Shown here piece after piece: positions 34,964 through 43,113 of a DNA stretch of 64,000 nt. The stretch comes from Lysobacterales bacterium (GTDB lineage: Bacteria > Pseudomonadota > Gammaproteobacteria > Xanthomonadales > SZUA-5). Position numbers and translations under genes: made by a program. The stretch is taken from NCBI GenBank assembly GCA_022844135.1, contig JALHMG010000029.1, positions 1-64,000 of the forward strand, given 5' to 3'. The notes below the pieces were generated by a model, which was not told the origin of the DNA, searched no databases, and saw only the letters and a list, made by a program, of their open reading frames with translations. Numbering within the stretch: position 1 is the first letter of the stretch; every line of letters begins with the position of its first letter.

Positions 34964-35217
34964 CTAGCCCGGATATTTCACGAGGTCGCGAGGAAATGGC
35001 TTGATTTCGTTGTAACGGCGCTGAAATCTTCGAATTGGTTGAATTGACAGACTGTCCGCTGCCATTTCCTCGCTAACGCGGCCCTCGCTCGTTCTTTGCG
35101 CCGGACTCTTCGTTGCTCGTCGTCGCAATGGAACAACCATTCCTCCTCCTCCCGCCTCGATTCCGGCGCAAATCCCTTCGCGATCTTCCGCGTTTCCTCA
35201 TGAAATATCCGGGCTAG
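34964..35217 (+). mobile_element. MITE-like element, copy 1 (254 bp), 22-bp terminal inverted repeats
   Basis: The ends, CTAGCCCGGATATTTCAC... at 34964 and ...TGAAATATCCGGGCTAG at 35217, are imperfect inverted repeats of about 22 bases. The interior has no credible gene. A related element lies at 56771-57166 in reverse orientation, with matching blocks such as GCCCTCGCTCGTTCTTTGCG. CGC flanks both ends here, but copy 2 has no matching flanks, so a target duplication is not established. Probably a non-autonomous element moved by a transposase encoded elsewhere; family unknown. Confidence 0.8.
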
Positions 35218-35277
35218 CGCTCGGACCACGGCACGATGGGCGCCGCAGTGCACGAAGACTAACCCTCGATCGCCAGC

Positions 35278-36543
35278 TCAGGACAGCGCATGGTGCGGAA
35301 AGCCGACGTCGACTTGAAGTCCGCCCGCTGAGCGATTGGAAAATGTCAGGGTCGCGCCGTCGAGCTCGAGCGCGCGCCTTGCGATACTCAGACCGAGACC
35401 CGTCCCGGTGCTCGTGCGCGCCGTATCTGCGCGATAAAAAGGCTCTGTCAACCGCGCCAACTGATCTGGCGTCACGCCCGGCCCGGAATCGAGCACCTGC
35501 AGCCGGAGTTGTCCATCCTGCACAAACAATCGCAGGCCGAACGGCGCATTGCCATGTTGTTCGGCGTTAATCAGCAAGTTCCGGATGGCTCGCCGTAGAC
35601 CGATGGGGCGAGCCCGAAGCAGACAATCGCCAGCAGCGTCGATGGACCAGGCTGCGGTTTGCTGCGCCACCAGTTCGCGCACCAGCGCCGCCAGATCGAG
35701 CGTGCTCGGTTGCTCCTCGCGGCCATCGCGCACGAATGCGAGGCAGTTTTCGATGACGCTTTCCATTTCGACCAGATCCGCAACCATCGATTCCCGGCTG
35801 TCCGGGTGCCGGTGATCGTCCATCTCCAGCGCCAGCCGCAAACGCGTCAACGGCGTGCGCAAGTCGTGGGAGATCCCGGCCAGCAGGGTCTCGCGCTCGC
35901 GTTGGGCTTGGGTAGTGCGCTTGGCCGCGCTCGCAATTGCCGACGCCAGAGCTCTGACCTCGGGTGGCGCGCCATCGAGCTTCAGTGCGTTATGGCTTCC
36001 GTCCACCAGCGATTCAGCTTGCGCCGCCAGCTGAACTAAGGGTCGAACCAGCAGCCGTGCGATGAGTGCCGCAATCAATAGGGCGGTCAAACTCGCGGAG
36101 GCCACGATCGCGGTAATGACACGCGCCGCACGATCGCGAAAACCCGTCACTGGCAGACCCACCCATCGACTAGGGTGATGCGCGCCTTGCAACCACAAAT
36201 GCGCTCCGGGTCCGCCGGACAAGACCACGCGGCGTTCGTCGCCAGCCATGGCGCCGACATCGACGCGCAACTGCTGCAGAAATGGCTGGTTGGCGTTGGT
36301 GGCCAGCGGCGGCTGCTGCACGACGGCAATCTGCCCGGCCTTTAGCGCGCTCAGAGCGTCTGCTGGCTGATGGTCGAGCAGCGCATCGGTTGCGGCCAAT
36401 TGCGCATACGCTTGTTTTGCGAGCAACAACGAAGACGCGTCAACGTACCAGCGGATTGCACCGGCAGCGGCAATCATAACCAGCAACAGGCAAAGTCCTT
36501 GCAAGGCCAGCACGCGTGCATAGGTGGAGAACGAAGAAAACAC
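35278..36543 (-). CDS. Sensor histidine kinase, EnvZ/CpxA type
   Basis: A 421-residue kinase with two transmembrane helices: one near residues 10-30 (VLALQGLCLLLVMIAAAGAI) and one near residues 155-180 after a periplasmic domain. A HAMP linker (ARLLVRPLVQLAAQAESLVDG) leads to the dimerisation domain AGISHDLRTPLTRLRLALEMD (phospho-His) and an HATPase domain with NLLINAEQHG, DSGPGVTP and TGTGLGLSIARR. It starts at GTG 36543, two bases after the stop of the response regulator gene. Gene order, architecture and the divergent Spy/CpxP-like gene resemble the Cpx envelope stress system, but the sensor is not specifically CpxA by sequence. Confidence 0.9.
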   Translation of the reverse strand: MFSSFSTYARVLALQGLCLLLVMIAAAGAIRWYVDASSLLLAKQAYAQLAATDALLDHQPADALSALKAGQIAVVQQPPLATNANQPFLQQLRVDVGAMAGDERRVVLSGGPGAHLWLQGAHHPSRWVGLPVTGFRDRAARVITAIVASASLTALLIAALIARLLVRPLVQLAAQAESLVDGSHNALKLDGAPPEVRALASAIASAAKRTTQAQRERETLLAGISHDLRTPLTRLRLALEMDDHRHPDSRESMVADLVEMESVIENCLAFVRDGREEQPSTLDLAALVRELVAQQTAAWSIDAAGDCLLRARPIGLRRAIRNLLINAEQHGNAPFGLRLFVQDGQLRLQVLDSGPGVTPDQLARLTEPFYRADTARTSTGTGLGLSIARRALELDGATLTFSNRSAGGLQVDVGFPHHALS

Positions 36544-36545
36544 GG

Positions 36546-37244
36546 CTATGGCGCCTGCGGGACAAACATGTAGCCGACGCCCCAGACGGTTTGCAGCCAT
36601 CGCGGCTGGCGCGGGTCGTCTTCGATGAGCTTGCGCAAGCGCACGACCATGACATCGATACTGCGATCGAAGGCCGCAATCTCCGTTCCTCTTGTCAGGC
36701 CAATCAGCTTGTCGCGTGTCAGCGCTTCGCCGGGATGGCCAGTAAGTGCCGCCAGCAGCGCACATTCGCCGCTCGTGAGTTTGATCGGATGACCATTGCG
36801 GGTGAGCGTGCGCGCGCCAGCATCGAAGGCAAAAGCCCCAAACTGCATGACCTCGCCGGGCGTGGCGCGAGGCGCGGGAATCCGACGCAGGACTGCGTTG
36901 ATCCGGGCCACGAGTTCGCGCGGATTGCAGGGTTTGCTGAGGTAGTCGTCGGCACCGATTTCAAGCCCGACGATGCGATCGATTTCGTCGCCCTTGGCGG
37001 TGAGCATGATGATCGGCAGTGCCACGCCTTCGCCGCGCAATTGACGACAGACGCTCAATCCATCGCCGTCGGGCAACATCAAATCCAGGACCAGCAGGTC
37101 GATGTGGTGTTCCTTGAGCACGCGGCGCATTGCCGCTACCGTGCCGACGCCGCGAACGGCGAATCCCTGGCCTCGCAGATATCGCTCCAACAGGTCGCGC
37201 AATCGCAGGTCGTCTTCGAGGAGTAGCAGGGAGGGTTCGCGCAT
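36546..37244 (-). CDS. OmpR/CpxR-type response regulator
   Basis: A 232-residue regulator. The receiver has the acidic pocket (LLEDD), phospho-acceptor Asp54 in LVLDLMLPDGDG, Thr in IIMLTAKGDE and Lys in YLSKPCNPREL. The C-terminal winged-helix DNA-binding domain shows LTSGECALLAALTGHPGEALTRDKL and the recognition/wing segment RSIDVMVVRLRKLIEDDPRQPRWLQTVWGVGYMF. ATG 37244 is the family-like start; a longer frame upstream is not expected. The first gene of a two-gene operon with the histidine kinase, and divergent from a Spy/CpxP-like gene 165 bases away, so this intergenic region likely contains its binding site. No clear repeated GTAAA boxes were found. Confidence 0.92.
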   Translation of the reverse strand: MREPSLLLLEDDLRLRDLLERYLRGQGFAVRGVGTVAAMRRVLKEHHIDLLVLDLMLPDGDGLSVCRQLRGEGVALPIIMLTAKGDEIDRIVGLEIGADDYLSKPCNPRELVARINAVLRRIPAPRATPGEVMQFGAFAFDAGARTLTRNGHPIKLTSGECALLAALTGHPGEALTRDKLIGLTRGTEIAAFDRSIDVMVVRLRKLIEDDPRQPRWLQTVWGVGYMFVPQAP

Positions 37245-37409
37245 GGCGTAAGAGTACCCAAATGAGCGCGGATCTTTTGTAAGCGGATGTTTCAAAAAGC
37301 GCAGATGTTAACAGGTGCATATCGTCTGCTCACAACGCAAAACAACTGCCGTCGTCGCCAGAGCTAACGTTGCTTCGCCGCAATCGGCGGCCAAACAACG
37401 GAGCAGGTC

Positions 37410-37895
37410 ATGCGCAAGCACATGGTTTTAGCCGCATTCGCGGCGCTACTTCTCTTGTCGGCGGGGGTGGTTATCGCCATGCCGCCATCAACCGGCGCGT
37501 TGATGCGCCTGGTCGATCAGCGCCAACAGGCGTTGGCCGATTTCATCGCTTCACTCAACTTGACGCCCGCGCAGAAAGTGCAGGCGAGTGCGCTCCAGCA
37601 AAACGCCAGGCAGGCGCGCATCGACGCTTTGCTTGCAGCATCGATTACGGCCGAACAGGTGAAGCGCGAACTCAGGCAGCCGAATGCCGACCTGCGACGC
37701 GTATCCAGCCTGGTGCAAGCGATGGTGGACGAGCAATTGGATGTGCATCGCTCGCTCACGGCCCAACGCCTGAGCTTCTATGAAAGCTTGAATCCCACGC
37801 AGCAAGCGCAGGTGCGCGAGCAGCTGGCGGAGCGCATCGAACGCCTCGAACGGGTGCGCGAATTGGTGCTGGAACTGGCTGCGGGCGGCCTCTGA
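37410..37895 (+). CDS. Spy/CpxP-like periplasmic protein
   Basis: A 161-residue exported helical protein. Signal peptide MRKHMVLAAFAALLLLSAGVVIA, then long amphipathic helices with the LTxxQ-type motif twice in degenerate form: SLNLTPAQKVQASAL and YESLNPTQQAQVREQL. This matches the Spy/CpxP fold, a cradle-shaped periplasmic chaperone or inhibitor of the Cpx sensor. GGAG lies before the ATG. It is divergent from the OmpR-type regulator/sensor pair and 26 bases upstream of a GFE-tailed beta-helix gene on the same strand, so the two are probably one operon. A role in envelope stress sensing or in helping fold the beta-helix protein is inferred from position. Confidence 0.8.
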   Translation: MRKHMVLAAFAALLLLSAGVVIAMPPSTGALMRLVDQRQQALADFIASLNLTPAQKVQASALQQNARQARIDALLAASITAEQVKRELRQPNADLRRVSSLVQAMVDEQLDVHRSLTAQRLSFYESLNPTQQAQVREQLAERIERLERVRELVLELAAGGL

Positions 37896-37921
37896 AGCCA
37901 CTCACCATCGGGAGATCGAAC

Positions 37922-39376
37922 ATGCGTGCAATCGTCATCGCAGTGCTGCTCGCCACCGCGCCAGCACACGCCGCCAATTTTCAAGTCGACAGCACCTTAG
38001 ATGCGCGCGACGCCGATCCGGCCGATGGCCTATGCCTGTCCGCAGCGGGCGCGTGCACGCTGCGGGCAGCTATCGAACAGGCCAACGCTCTGGAGGGTAA
38101 CGATGTTATCGCCCTTCCTGCCGGGGAGTATCGGCTGACGCTCACCGGCGCGAATGAGGACCTGTCGGCCAGCGGCGATCTCGACATCACCAGCAATGTA
38201 TCGATCCTGGGCAATGACGTGGCGGCGACCCGCATCGTCGGCGACGGCGATCGGGTGTTCGATATACAACTGGGCGGTGTAGCGGCGTTGACTCGCGTGA
38301 CCATCAGCGGCGGCGGCGGTGTCGCCGCTGGCGGCGGAATCCGCAATGCCGGAACCTTGGTGCTGACCGGGTGCGACATCGCCGGCAACGGCGGCGATGG
38401 GCGCGCCGTCGCCAATGGCGGTGGAGTTTTCAATCTCGGCGTACTCACCATGGCCGGCGGCAGCGTCACTGGCAATCAGGTACAAAGCGCGACGCCGGTT
38501 CCAGCGTCCGGAGCGGGCCTTTATTCGACGACCGGCATGCTCTTGACGGCGGTCAGAATCGACAACAACGTGGCGCTTGGAATCAATGCCAGTGGCGGCG
38601 GCATACAGGCGCTGGCGCCTGGGGTAGTGCAAATCGCAGGCGGCACTGTTATCGGAAATCAAGCCGCCTTCGCCGGTGGAATCGGCGTGGTGGGCGCCGA
38701 TGCGAGCTTGAACGCCGTACTGATAGCCGGCAATGCCGCCACTCGCTCAGGCGCTGGTGCGCGCGTGCTGAGCGGGTCGTTGGCGGCGATCAACAGCACC
38801 TTCAGCGGCAACAGTGCGCGCGAAGACGGCGGTGGCGTTGCGCTCAGCGGCGGCGAATTGCGAAGCTTCAGTTCGACCTTCAGCAACAATTTGGCGGATG
38901 CCGATGCCAACGGCTCTGGCGGCGGTGGCGGCATCGCGCAGAGCGGCACCGGTGTGGTGCAGCTGGTGAACAGCATCCTGTCGGGCAATGTCGATGGGTC
39001 GCTCACCGGCACCAATGCCGCAGATTGTCTGGGATCGCTAAGTTCGGCCGGATTCAATCTGGTCGGTAGCGCCGTCGGCTGCGCCTTTGCCGCCATCGGC
39101 AGCGACCGAACCGATCTGGATGTTCGTCTTGCCGCGCTCGCCGATAACGGCGGCGCAACGCCCACTCACGCGCTACTGCCCGATAGCCCCGCGGTGGACG
39201 GTGGCGATCCGGCCGGTTGCCTGGGGCCATCGATGCAGGCATTGCTCACTGACCAGCGCGGGTTGCCGCGCACGCGCGACGGCAATGGCGATGGCAGTGC
39301 CCGCTGCGACAGTGGCGCCTTCGAGCTTCAGCCCATCGACGATTCGATCTTCGCCAACGGATTCGAGAGTCCGTGA
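37922..39376 (+). CDS. Secreted beta-helix protein with CSLREA-type start and GFE tail
   Basis: A 484-residue exported protein. Signal peptide MRAIVIAVLLATAPAHAA is followed by the classical CSLREA-like opening (FQVDSTLDARDADPADGLC, then GACTLRAAIEQANALEG). Beta-helix rungs with GGGI/GGGV turns fill the middle (AGGGIRNAGTLVLTGCDIAGN, GGGVALSGGELRS). The end has DNGGATPTHALLPDSPAVDGG, the DQRGLPR and DSGAFELQP anchor-Q motifs, then IFANGFESP. The GFE tail is followed by two extra residues. GGGAGA precedes the ATG. It follows the Spy/CpxP-like gene by 26 bases, so its expression may depend on the Cpx-like regulator. A hairpin lies 105 bases after the stop. Confidence 0.88.
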   Translation: MRAIVIAVLLATAPAHAANFQVDSTLDARDADPADGLCLSAAGACTLRAAIEQANALEGNDVIALPAGEYRLTLTGANEDLSASGDLDITSNVSILGNDVAATRIVGDGDRVFDIQLGGVAALTRVTISGGGGVAAGGGIRNAGTLVLTGCDIAGNGGDGRAVANGGGVFNLGVLTMAGGSVTGNQVQSATPVPASGAGLYSTTGMLLTAVRIDNNVALGINASGGGIQALAPGVVQIAGGTVIGNQAAFAGGIGVVGADASLNAVLIAGNAATRSGAGARVLSGSLAAINSTFSGNSAREDGGGVALSGGELRSFSSTFSNNLADADANGSGGGGGIAQSGTGVVQLVNSILSGNVDGSLTGTNAADCLGSLSSAGFNLVGSAVGCAFAAIGSDRTDLDVRLAALADNGGATPTHALLPDSPAVDGGDPAGCLGPSMQALLTDQRGLPRTRDGNGDGSARCDSGAFELQPIDDSIFANGFESP

Positions 39377-39480
39377 GCATCGAGATTCGCGCTAATGGCC
39401 ACGGCAATGGGACACAAGCAGCTACGATCGCGCCGATCGCAATTCACATTCGTGAGGTTGCCGGGCCGCGCGCTTCCTGC

Positions 39481-39517
39481 AGCAGGGGCGGGCAGGGATT
39501 GCCCGTCCGCCCTTGCT
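39481..39517. terminator. Hairpin between convergent genes
   Basis: AGCAGGGGCGGGCAGG pairs with CCCGTCCGCCCTTGCT allowing wobbles, giving a stem of about 13 pairs between the convergent stops at 39376 and 39552. Confidence 0.55.
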
Positions 39518-39551
39518 GGTTTTCCCTTGGTCAGCGCAACATCGTACCGAC

Positions 39552-39824
39552 TTAGGACGTGGGGAATCCGCTGGTGTCGCAATCTTCATTGCACAGGGCA
39601 TGCGAGCGCAAACACTGCCTCCACTTAACCTCCATGCAGTAGCCATAACTTGGACCCATCTTGCAGTCCCGGTCCGCTACAGCCATGCAGCTGTCGTATG
39701 CGGCATCGCAAGCCCAAAAGCACTGGCGATCGCCGATAAACCCTGATGCAGGCTGCGAAAAGCCGATTCCCAATCCCACGCCCATGACTGCGACTGCCGA
39801 TAACAGCAATTGTTTAGACGACAT
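39552..39824 (-). CDS. Small secreted eight-cysteine protein, probably a disulfide-stapled helical hairpin
   Basis: A 90-residue exported peptide. Signal peptide MSSKQLLLSAVAVMGVGLGI with cleavage near residue 28. The mature part has eight cysteines at 35, 39, 46, 54, 63, 71, 78 and 82. The gaps between them are 3, 6, 7, 8, 7, 6, 3: a mirror-symmetric pattern that fits two antiparallel helices linked by four disulfides (35-82, 39-78, 46-71, 54-63). GGAG precedes the ATG, so it is a real gene despite its length. It lies 62 bases downstream of a membrane-anchored glutaredoxin gene on the same strand, which could take part in its thiol chemistry. I do not recognise the family. Confidence 0.8.
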   Translation of the reverse strand: MSSKQLLLSAVAVMGVGLGIGFSQPASGFIGDRQCFWACDAAYDSCMAVADRDCKMGPSYGYCMEVKWRQCLRSHALCNEDCDTSGFPTS

Positions 39825-39886
39825 GATCTGCTCCTGAAATGCCCAGCCACGATGGCGTGGGCGTTGGACCTGTTGACAGGCCGGTC

Positions 39887-40324
39887 CTATCGCCTCCCCG
39901 TGTCCAGTTGGAGCAGCGCCTCAACGATCGCCTGCTCGTCGAAACCGGCGATGCGCCGGTTGCCAATCATCATCAGCGGCACGCCGATGCCACCGTGTTC
40001 TTTGAACGCTCGCTCCGCTTCTGGCGATGCATCGATGCGAAACTCGGCGTAGCGAATCTGCCGCTTTGCCAGCAGTTCGCGAGCCATCTGGCAAAACGGG
40101 CAATCCTCCGTCGCGAAGAGCACCACGTCGCTGCCGGCACGGGCAAACAGCTCGCCAAACTCGCCTTGAGTGACCGCGCTGTGGGTCATGCTTCGATAGG
40201 CTCGATGCAGCGATGGGCCGAAGGTAAGTCCGAGCGCGAAGCAGGTCGGTAGGATCAGCGCATAGCCGATCCGAAGCACCCAGCGCGACGACGGTGTTGC
40301 AGCGGCTTTGGGGTTTTCGTGCAT
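39887..40324 (-). CDS. Membrane-anchored glutaredoxin-like protein
   Basis: A 145-residue protein: short basic N-terminus, one transmembrane helix (about 18-38, IGYALILPTCFALGLTFG) and a glutaredoxin domain with active site CPFC (Cys75, Cys78) in VVLFATEDCPFCQMARELL, the cis-proline loop GGIGVPLMMIGN and the GFDEQAIVEALL helix. The dithiol active site supports oxidoreductase activity. Whether the domain faces the cytoplasm or periplasm is not clear from the charges flanking the helix. GGAGG eight bases upstream fixes ATG 40324. The next gene downstream encodes an eight-cysteine secreted protein, suggesting a shared redox role. Upstream is a 260-base gap with a GTCCGC hexamer run near 40514-40535. 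Confidence 0.85.
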   Translation of the reverse strand: MHENPKAAATPSSRWVLRIGYALILPTCFALGLTFGPSLHRAYRSMTHSAVTQGEFGELFARAGSDVVLFATEDCPFCQMARELLAKRQIRYAEFRIDASPEAERAFKEHGGIGVPLMMIGNRRIAGFDEQAIVEALLQLDTGRR

Positions 40325-40586
40325 CGCTGTGTCCTCCGGTTGAACTGGCCAGCGAAATTGCATCGTGCGTGCCAACGGGAGAAACCGCGTTTCGACCGGA
40401 TTGGAGCCCGAAAGGACATCGAATCGAAGGCTGGCGAAGAGCGACGATGCAGGGCGCGTCAAAGCAGGGTGAGACCCTTGTCAACGTGCGCAGATCAGCG
40501 CTTGTCCGGCGGACGTCCGCGTCCGCGTCCGCGTCAGAAACGCGAGACGGACGAGGATTTTCTGCATGTTTCTGGCGAGTTGCGCG

Positions 40587-42524
40587 TTAGCGGCTGACGA
40601 CGGGCGCGGCCCAATAGAACGGTAAGGTCATCGCCTCGGGGTCGGTCCGCGACCACCACAGCTCGGCGCGTGTCCGCCAGTCGGGTTGGCGATGTCGAGC
40701 CAGCCAGTCGCGCTGGGCGGATGCCAGCGCGATGGAGACGTCGGGCTGCTGCTGGCGCGCTTGATGGAAGGCCAGCATCATGCTCGCGGTCGCGGCATCG
40801 GGCACCGGCCAGAGCGTCGCCAGTACCGAATGCGCGCCGGCGCGATGCCAGGCACGCGCCATGCTCAATGGCCCGCCGCTGGCCAGCGTGCCGCGCTGGC
40901 TCGCGCAACCGCTGAGCACCACCAGCGTCCGTTGTCCCGCATATCGGGCGACCTCATCGTCGTGCAGCCAGCCGTCCTCGCCCTCGCCGGGCGCCAGCGC
41001 GATCATGCTGCGTTTGTCGTCCAGCGGGTGGCGCAGCATGTGCGCCGCGATGTGCACATCGGCATGCGCTGGGAGTGCGCGCAGCGCCGCTTCGCGCGCC
41101 TCGTCTCCGATCAGCAGCGCCGCCTGCGGGTACAACTCGGCGACGGCCCGCGCTTCTCGGCTCGCGCCGCCCAGGCGTCCGGCCGTGCGCGGTGCAGGAG
41201 CGACAGAAGCGCCGGGATCGCCCAGTACCCACAGCGCACTGGGCGTCGGTGTTGCCGGCGCGGTCGCCTCATGCATCCGATCTGCGCGCAGCAGGGCCGT
41301 CTCCTCGATCAGATAACGCCCGGTGCCGGCATCGACGATCAGCGCACCGAACGGCAGTGCGTGCAGCGGCCCGTCGGTCTGGAGATAGACGCGCTGACTG
41401 CCGTGCCGCCATGCGGGCGCAATCAATTGCCGATAGAGCTGCGCGAGACGATGCTCAAGCGCGCCTCGGTCGGCATGTTCGCGTGCCGCAATCAGCAGCA
41501 AAGCGGCGCTCACCGCTTCCTGCAGTTCCGCGTGCGTGAGGCCGATGTCGGCGACGCGAAGTTCGCCGCGGAACGAGGACAACAACAGCGTGCGGCGCTC
41601 GTGCACGACATATGACAGCAGCAAGCTGTGCTCGTCCAGCAACGGCAGTTGCGGCGGCGCACCGCGCATCCGTTGTGCCAACGACAGGGCCGCCGCCAGA
41701 TCGCCGCGATCGGCGGCGCGCTGGATCGCTTCGCGATAGAAAAACGCAAACTGGCCGGCCCACTGCGATTGAACATCGCCGTCGTCGCTTTGCCGTGCGC
41801 GCTCGGCCTCCAGCCGTTCGATTGCCGTCAGCAGCGATCGGTCCGCCGCCTGGGTCTGGCCGCGCGCCGCCTGGATATGGCTCAAGAAAAAGTGCGCAAC
41901 ACCTTCAGAGACGCTGCCCGGCGCGTGGCGCTGGCGCAAGGCCAATGCCTCGTCGATCGCAACGCCCGCCGCGGATACCTCGCCGCGAACGATTTCCGCA
42001 TAAGCCAGATAACAGAGGAGCTGCGCTCTCAACAGCGCCGGTAGGTCTGGCTCCAGTGCCGGCAACAGCTCATCGCGGGCGCGGTCGGCTAAACCCATGG
42101 CCAGATAGACAGCCGCGAGCGCGTAGGCGCGTTCGGCCCGTATCGCAACGTTGGCGCTTTGGACGCCCAACAGCGCCGTTTCCGCTGAGCGCAGATCGCC
42201 CTGCTCGAAGCGCGATTGTGCCAGCGCGATGACCGCTCGCTGCTTGAGCGGCGACGTGTCGGACAATCGTGCGCCGTGGTCGTCGAACCAGCGCAGCATG
42301 CGCTGCTCGGCGAAGACGAACTGGCCGCGACGCAAAACGATGCGCGCCGCTTCCAGGTCGATGGCGGCGGGATCGGTTTGATCGCTCAGGGCCTGAAGTT
42401 GCGCTTCCGCCTCGCCTAAGCGGCGTTGCTCGCTCAGCCGTTCGACCTCCGCCAAACTCGTCGCCCAGAGTGGCGTGAGTGTCGCGCTGGCCAATAGCCA
42501 CAGTGCGATCCGGACGAGGACCAT
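40587..42524 (-). CDS. Exported TPR-CHAT protein (caspase-like peptidase fold)
   Basis: A 645-residue protein. An N-terminal signal sequence (VRIALWLLASATLTPLWA) predicts export or anchoring. A TPR-like helical array fills about residues 25-330 (AEVERLSEQRRLGEAEAQLQAL, AERAYALAAVYLAMGLADRARDEL). The C-terminal CHAT domain has the caspase-type dyad: His495 in HIAAHMLRHP and Cys540 in LVVLSGCASQRG, 45 residues apart, with the LHALPFGAL and LWPVPDAAT blocks typical of CHAT. It is the last gene of a tight operon with a GFE protein, an ECF sigma factor and an anti-sigma-like protein, four bases after the latter. A TPR-CHAT peptidase beside a sigma factor recalls the Csx29/Csx30/CASP-sigma logic of type III-E CRISPR, but no CRISPR is present. 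Cleavage of the anti-sigma-like protein or the GFE protein is inference. Confidence 0.88.
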   Translation of the reverse strand: MVLVRIALWLLASATLTPLWATSLAEVERLSEQRRLGEAEAQLQALSDQTDPAAIDLEAARIVLRRGQFVFAEQRMLRWFDDHGARLSDTSPLKQRAVIALAQSRFEQGDLRSAETALLGVQSANVAIRAERAYALAAVYLAMGLADRARDELLPALEPDLPALLRAQLLCYLAYAEIVRGEVSAAGVAIDEALALRQRHAPGSVSEGVAHFFLSHIQAARGQTQAADRSLLTAIERLEAERARQSDDGDVQSQWAGQFAFFYREAIQRAADRGDLAAALSLAQRMRGAPPQLPLLDEHSLLLSYVVHERRTLLLSSFRGELRVADIGLTHAELQEAVSAALLLIAAREHADRGALEHRLAQLYRQLIAPAWRHGSQRVYLQTDGPLHALPFGALIVDAGTGRYLIEETALLRADRMHEATAPATPTPSALWVLGDPGASVAPAPRTAGRLGGASREARAVAELYPQAALLIGDEAREAALRALPAHADVHIAAHMLRHPLDDKRSMIALAPGEGEDGWLHDDEVARYAGQRTLVVLSGCASQRGTLASGGPLSMARAWHRAGAHSVLATLWPVPDAATASMMLAFHQARQQQPDVSIALASAQRDWLARHRQPDWRTRAELWWSRTDPEAMTLPFYWAAPVVSR

Positions 42525-42528
42525 GGGT

Positions 42529-43113
42529 CTATTTCACCCGGAAATGGAACGGACCCAGTTCGTCGGCCGCGCAGCTCACGGTCCACAAATAGTCGCCGGA
42601 TGGCAGCGGCGAATCTACGGTCGCACGGCCACCGCGAACCCCGTCGCTGCGCCAGACGCGCTCGCCCGTGGGTCGGCGCACGTCCACGCGACAGATGGCG
42701 CCCGCTGCGATCGTCCAGCGGAACTCGCTCGGCGAGCTGGCGAGCTCGCTGCCGATGTCCGGATAGAGTGCCCCGGCGCCGCCGCGCAGCACCTCGTCGG
42801 CGCCTGGCGGTCGCAACAGCGTCACGATGGTCCCGGCGCCGAGTGCCAGCAGCACACTGGCCGCCAGCGCCCAATGCCGTGGGAAGCGCCTGCGACCATC
42901 CATCTTGGCGTGTGTCGACCCCTGCGTCTGCAGTCCCAGCTCGATCTGCGCAATCGCCGCGCAGCGCGTGCAGTTCGAAAGCGCCGCCAAGGTGTCGGCG
43001 TCTCCGGCGCCGCGCGTCGCGGCGGCGATTGCCTCGGCACTCGGGCAACCCTTGCCCTCGCGTGGGCACGCGCTCGCGTGCTGCTGAAACGCTGTCGCCA
43101 GCACGTCATTCAT
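42529..43113 (-). CDS. Single-pass membrane protein with zinc-finger-like N-terminus, probable anti-sigma factor
   Basis: A 194-residue protein. The cytoplasmic N-terminus has a Cys/His cluster (H12, C16, C23, C48, C51: CPSAEAIAAA ... LSNCTRCA) like the zinc-finger anti-sigma (ZAS/zf-HC2) motif. One transmembrane helix covers about 80-100 (WALAASVLLALGAGTIVTLL). The periplasmic part (about 101-194) is a small beta domain (FRWTIAAGAICRVDV, GDYLWTVSCAADELGPFHFRVK) with two cysteines that could pair. It overlaps the sigma factor stop by eight bases (ATGAATGA), the usual arrangement for sigma/anti-sigma pairs. Anti-sigma function is inferred from motif, topology and coupling. The following CHAT gene starts four bases later. 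Confidence 0.75.
   Translation of the reverse strand: MNDVLATAFQQHASACPREGKGCPSAEAIAAATRGAGDADTLAALSNCTRCAAIAQIELGLQTQGSTHAKMDGRRRFPRHWALAASVLLALGAGTIVTLLRPPGADEVLRGGAGALYPDIGSELASSPSEFRWTIAAGAICRVDVRRPTGERVWRSDGVRGGRATVDSPLPSGDYLWTVSCAADELGPFHFRVK

Noticed and set aside
37245..37409. CpxR box (GTAAA-N5-GTAAA) between the divergent Cpx-like genes
   Set aside because: Only isolated GTAAG-like words were found; no properly spaced pair.
40587..42524. The TPR-CHAT gene as part of a type III-E CRISPR system
   Set aside because: No gRAMP/Cas7-11, Cas1 or repeat array is present, and the CHAT protein here has a signal sequence, so it cannot be Csx29 itself.
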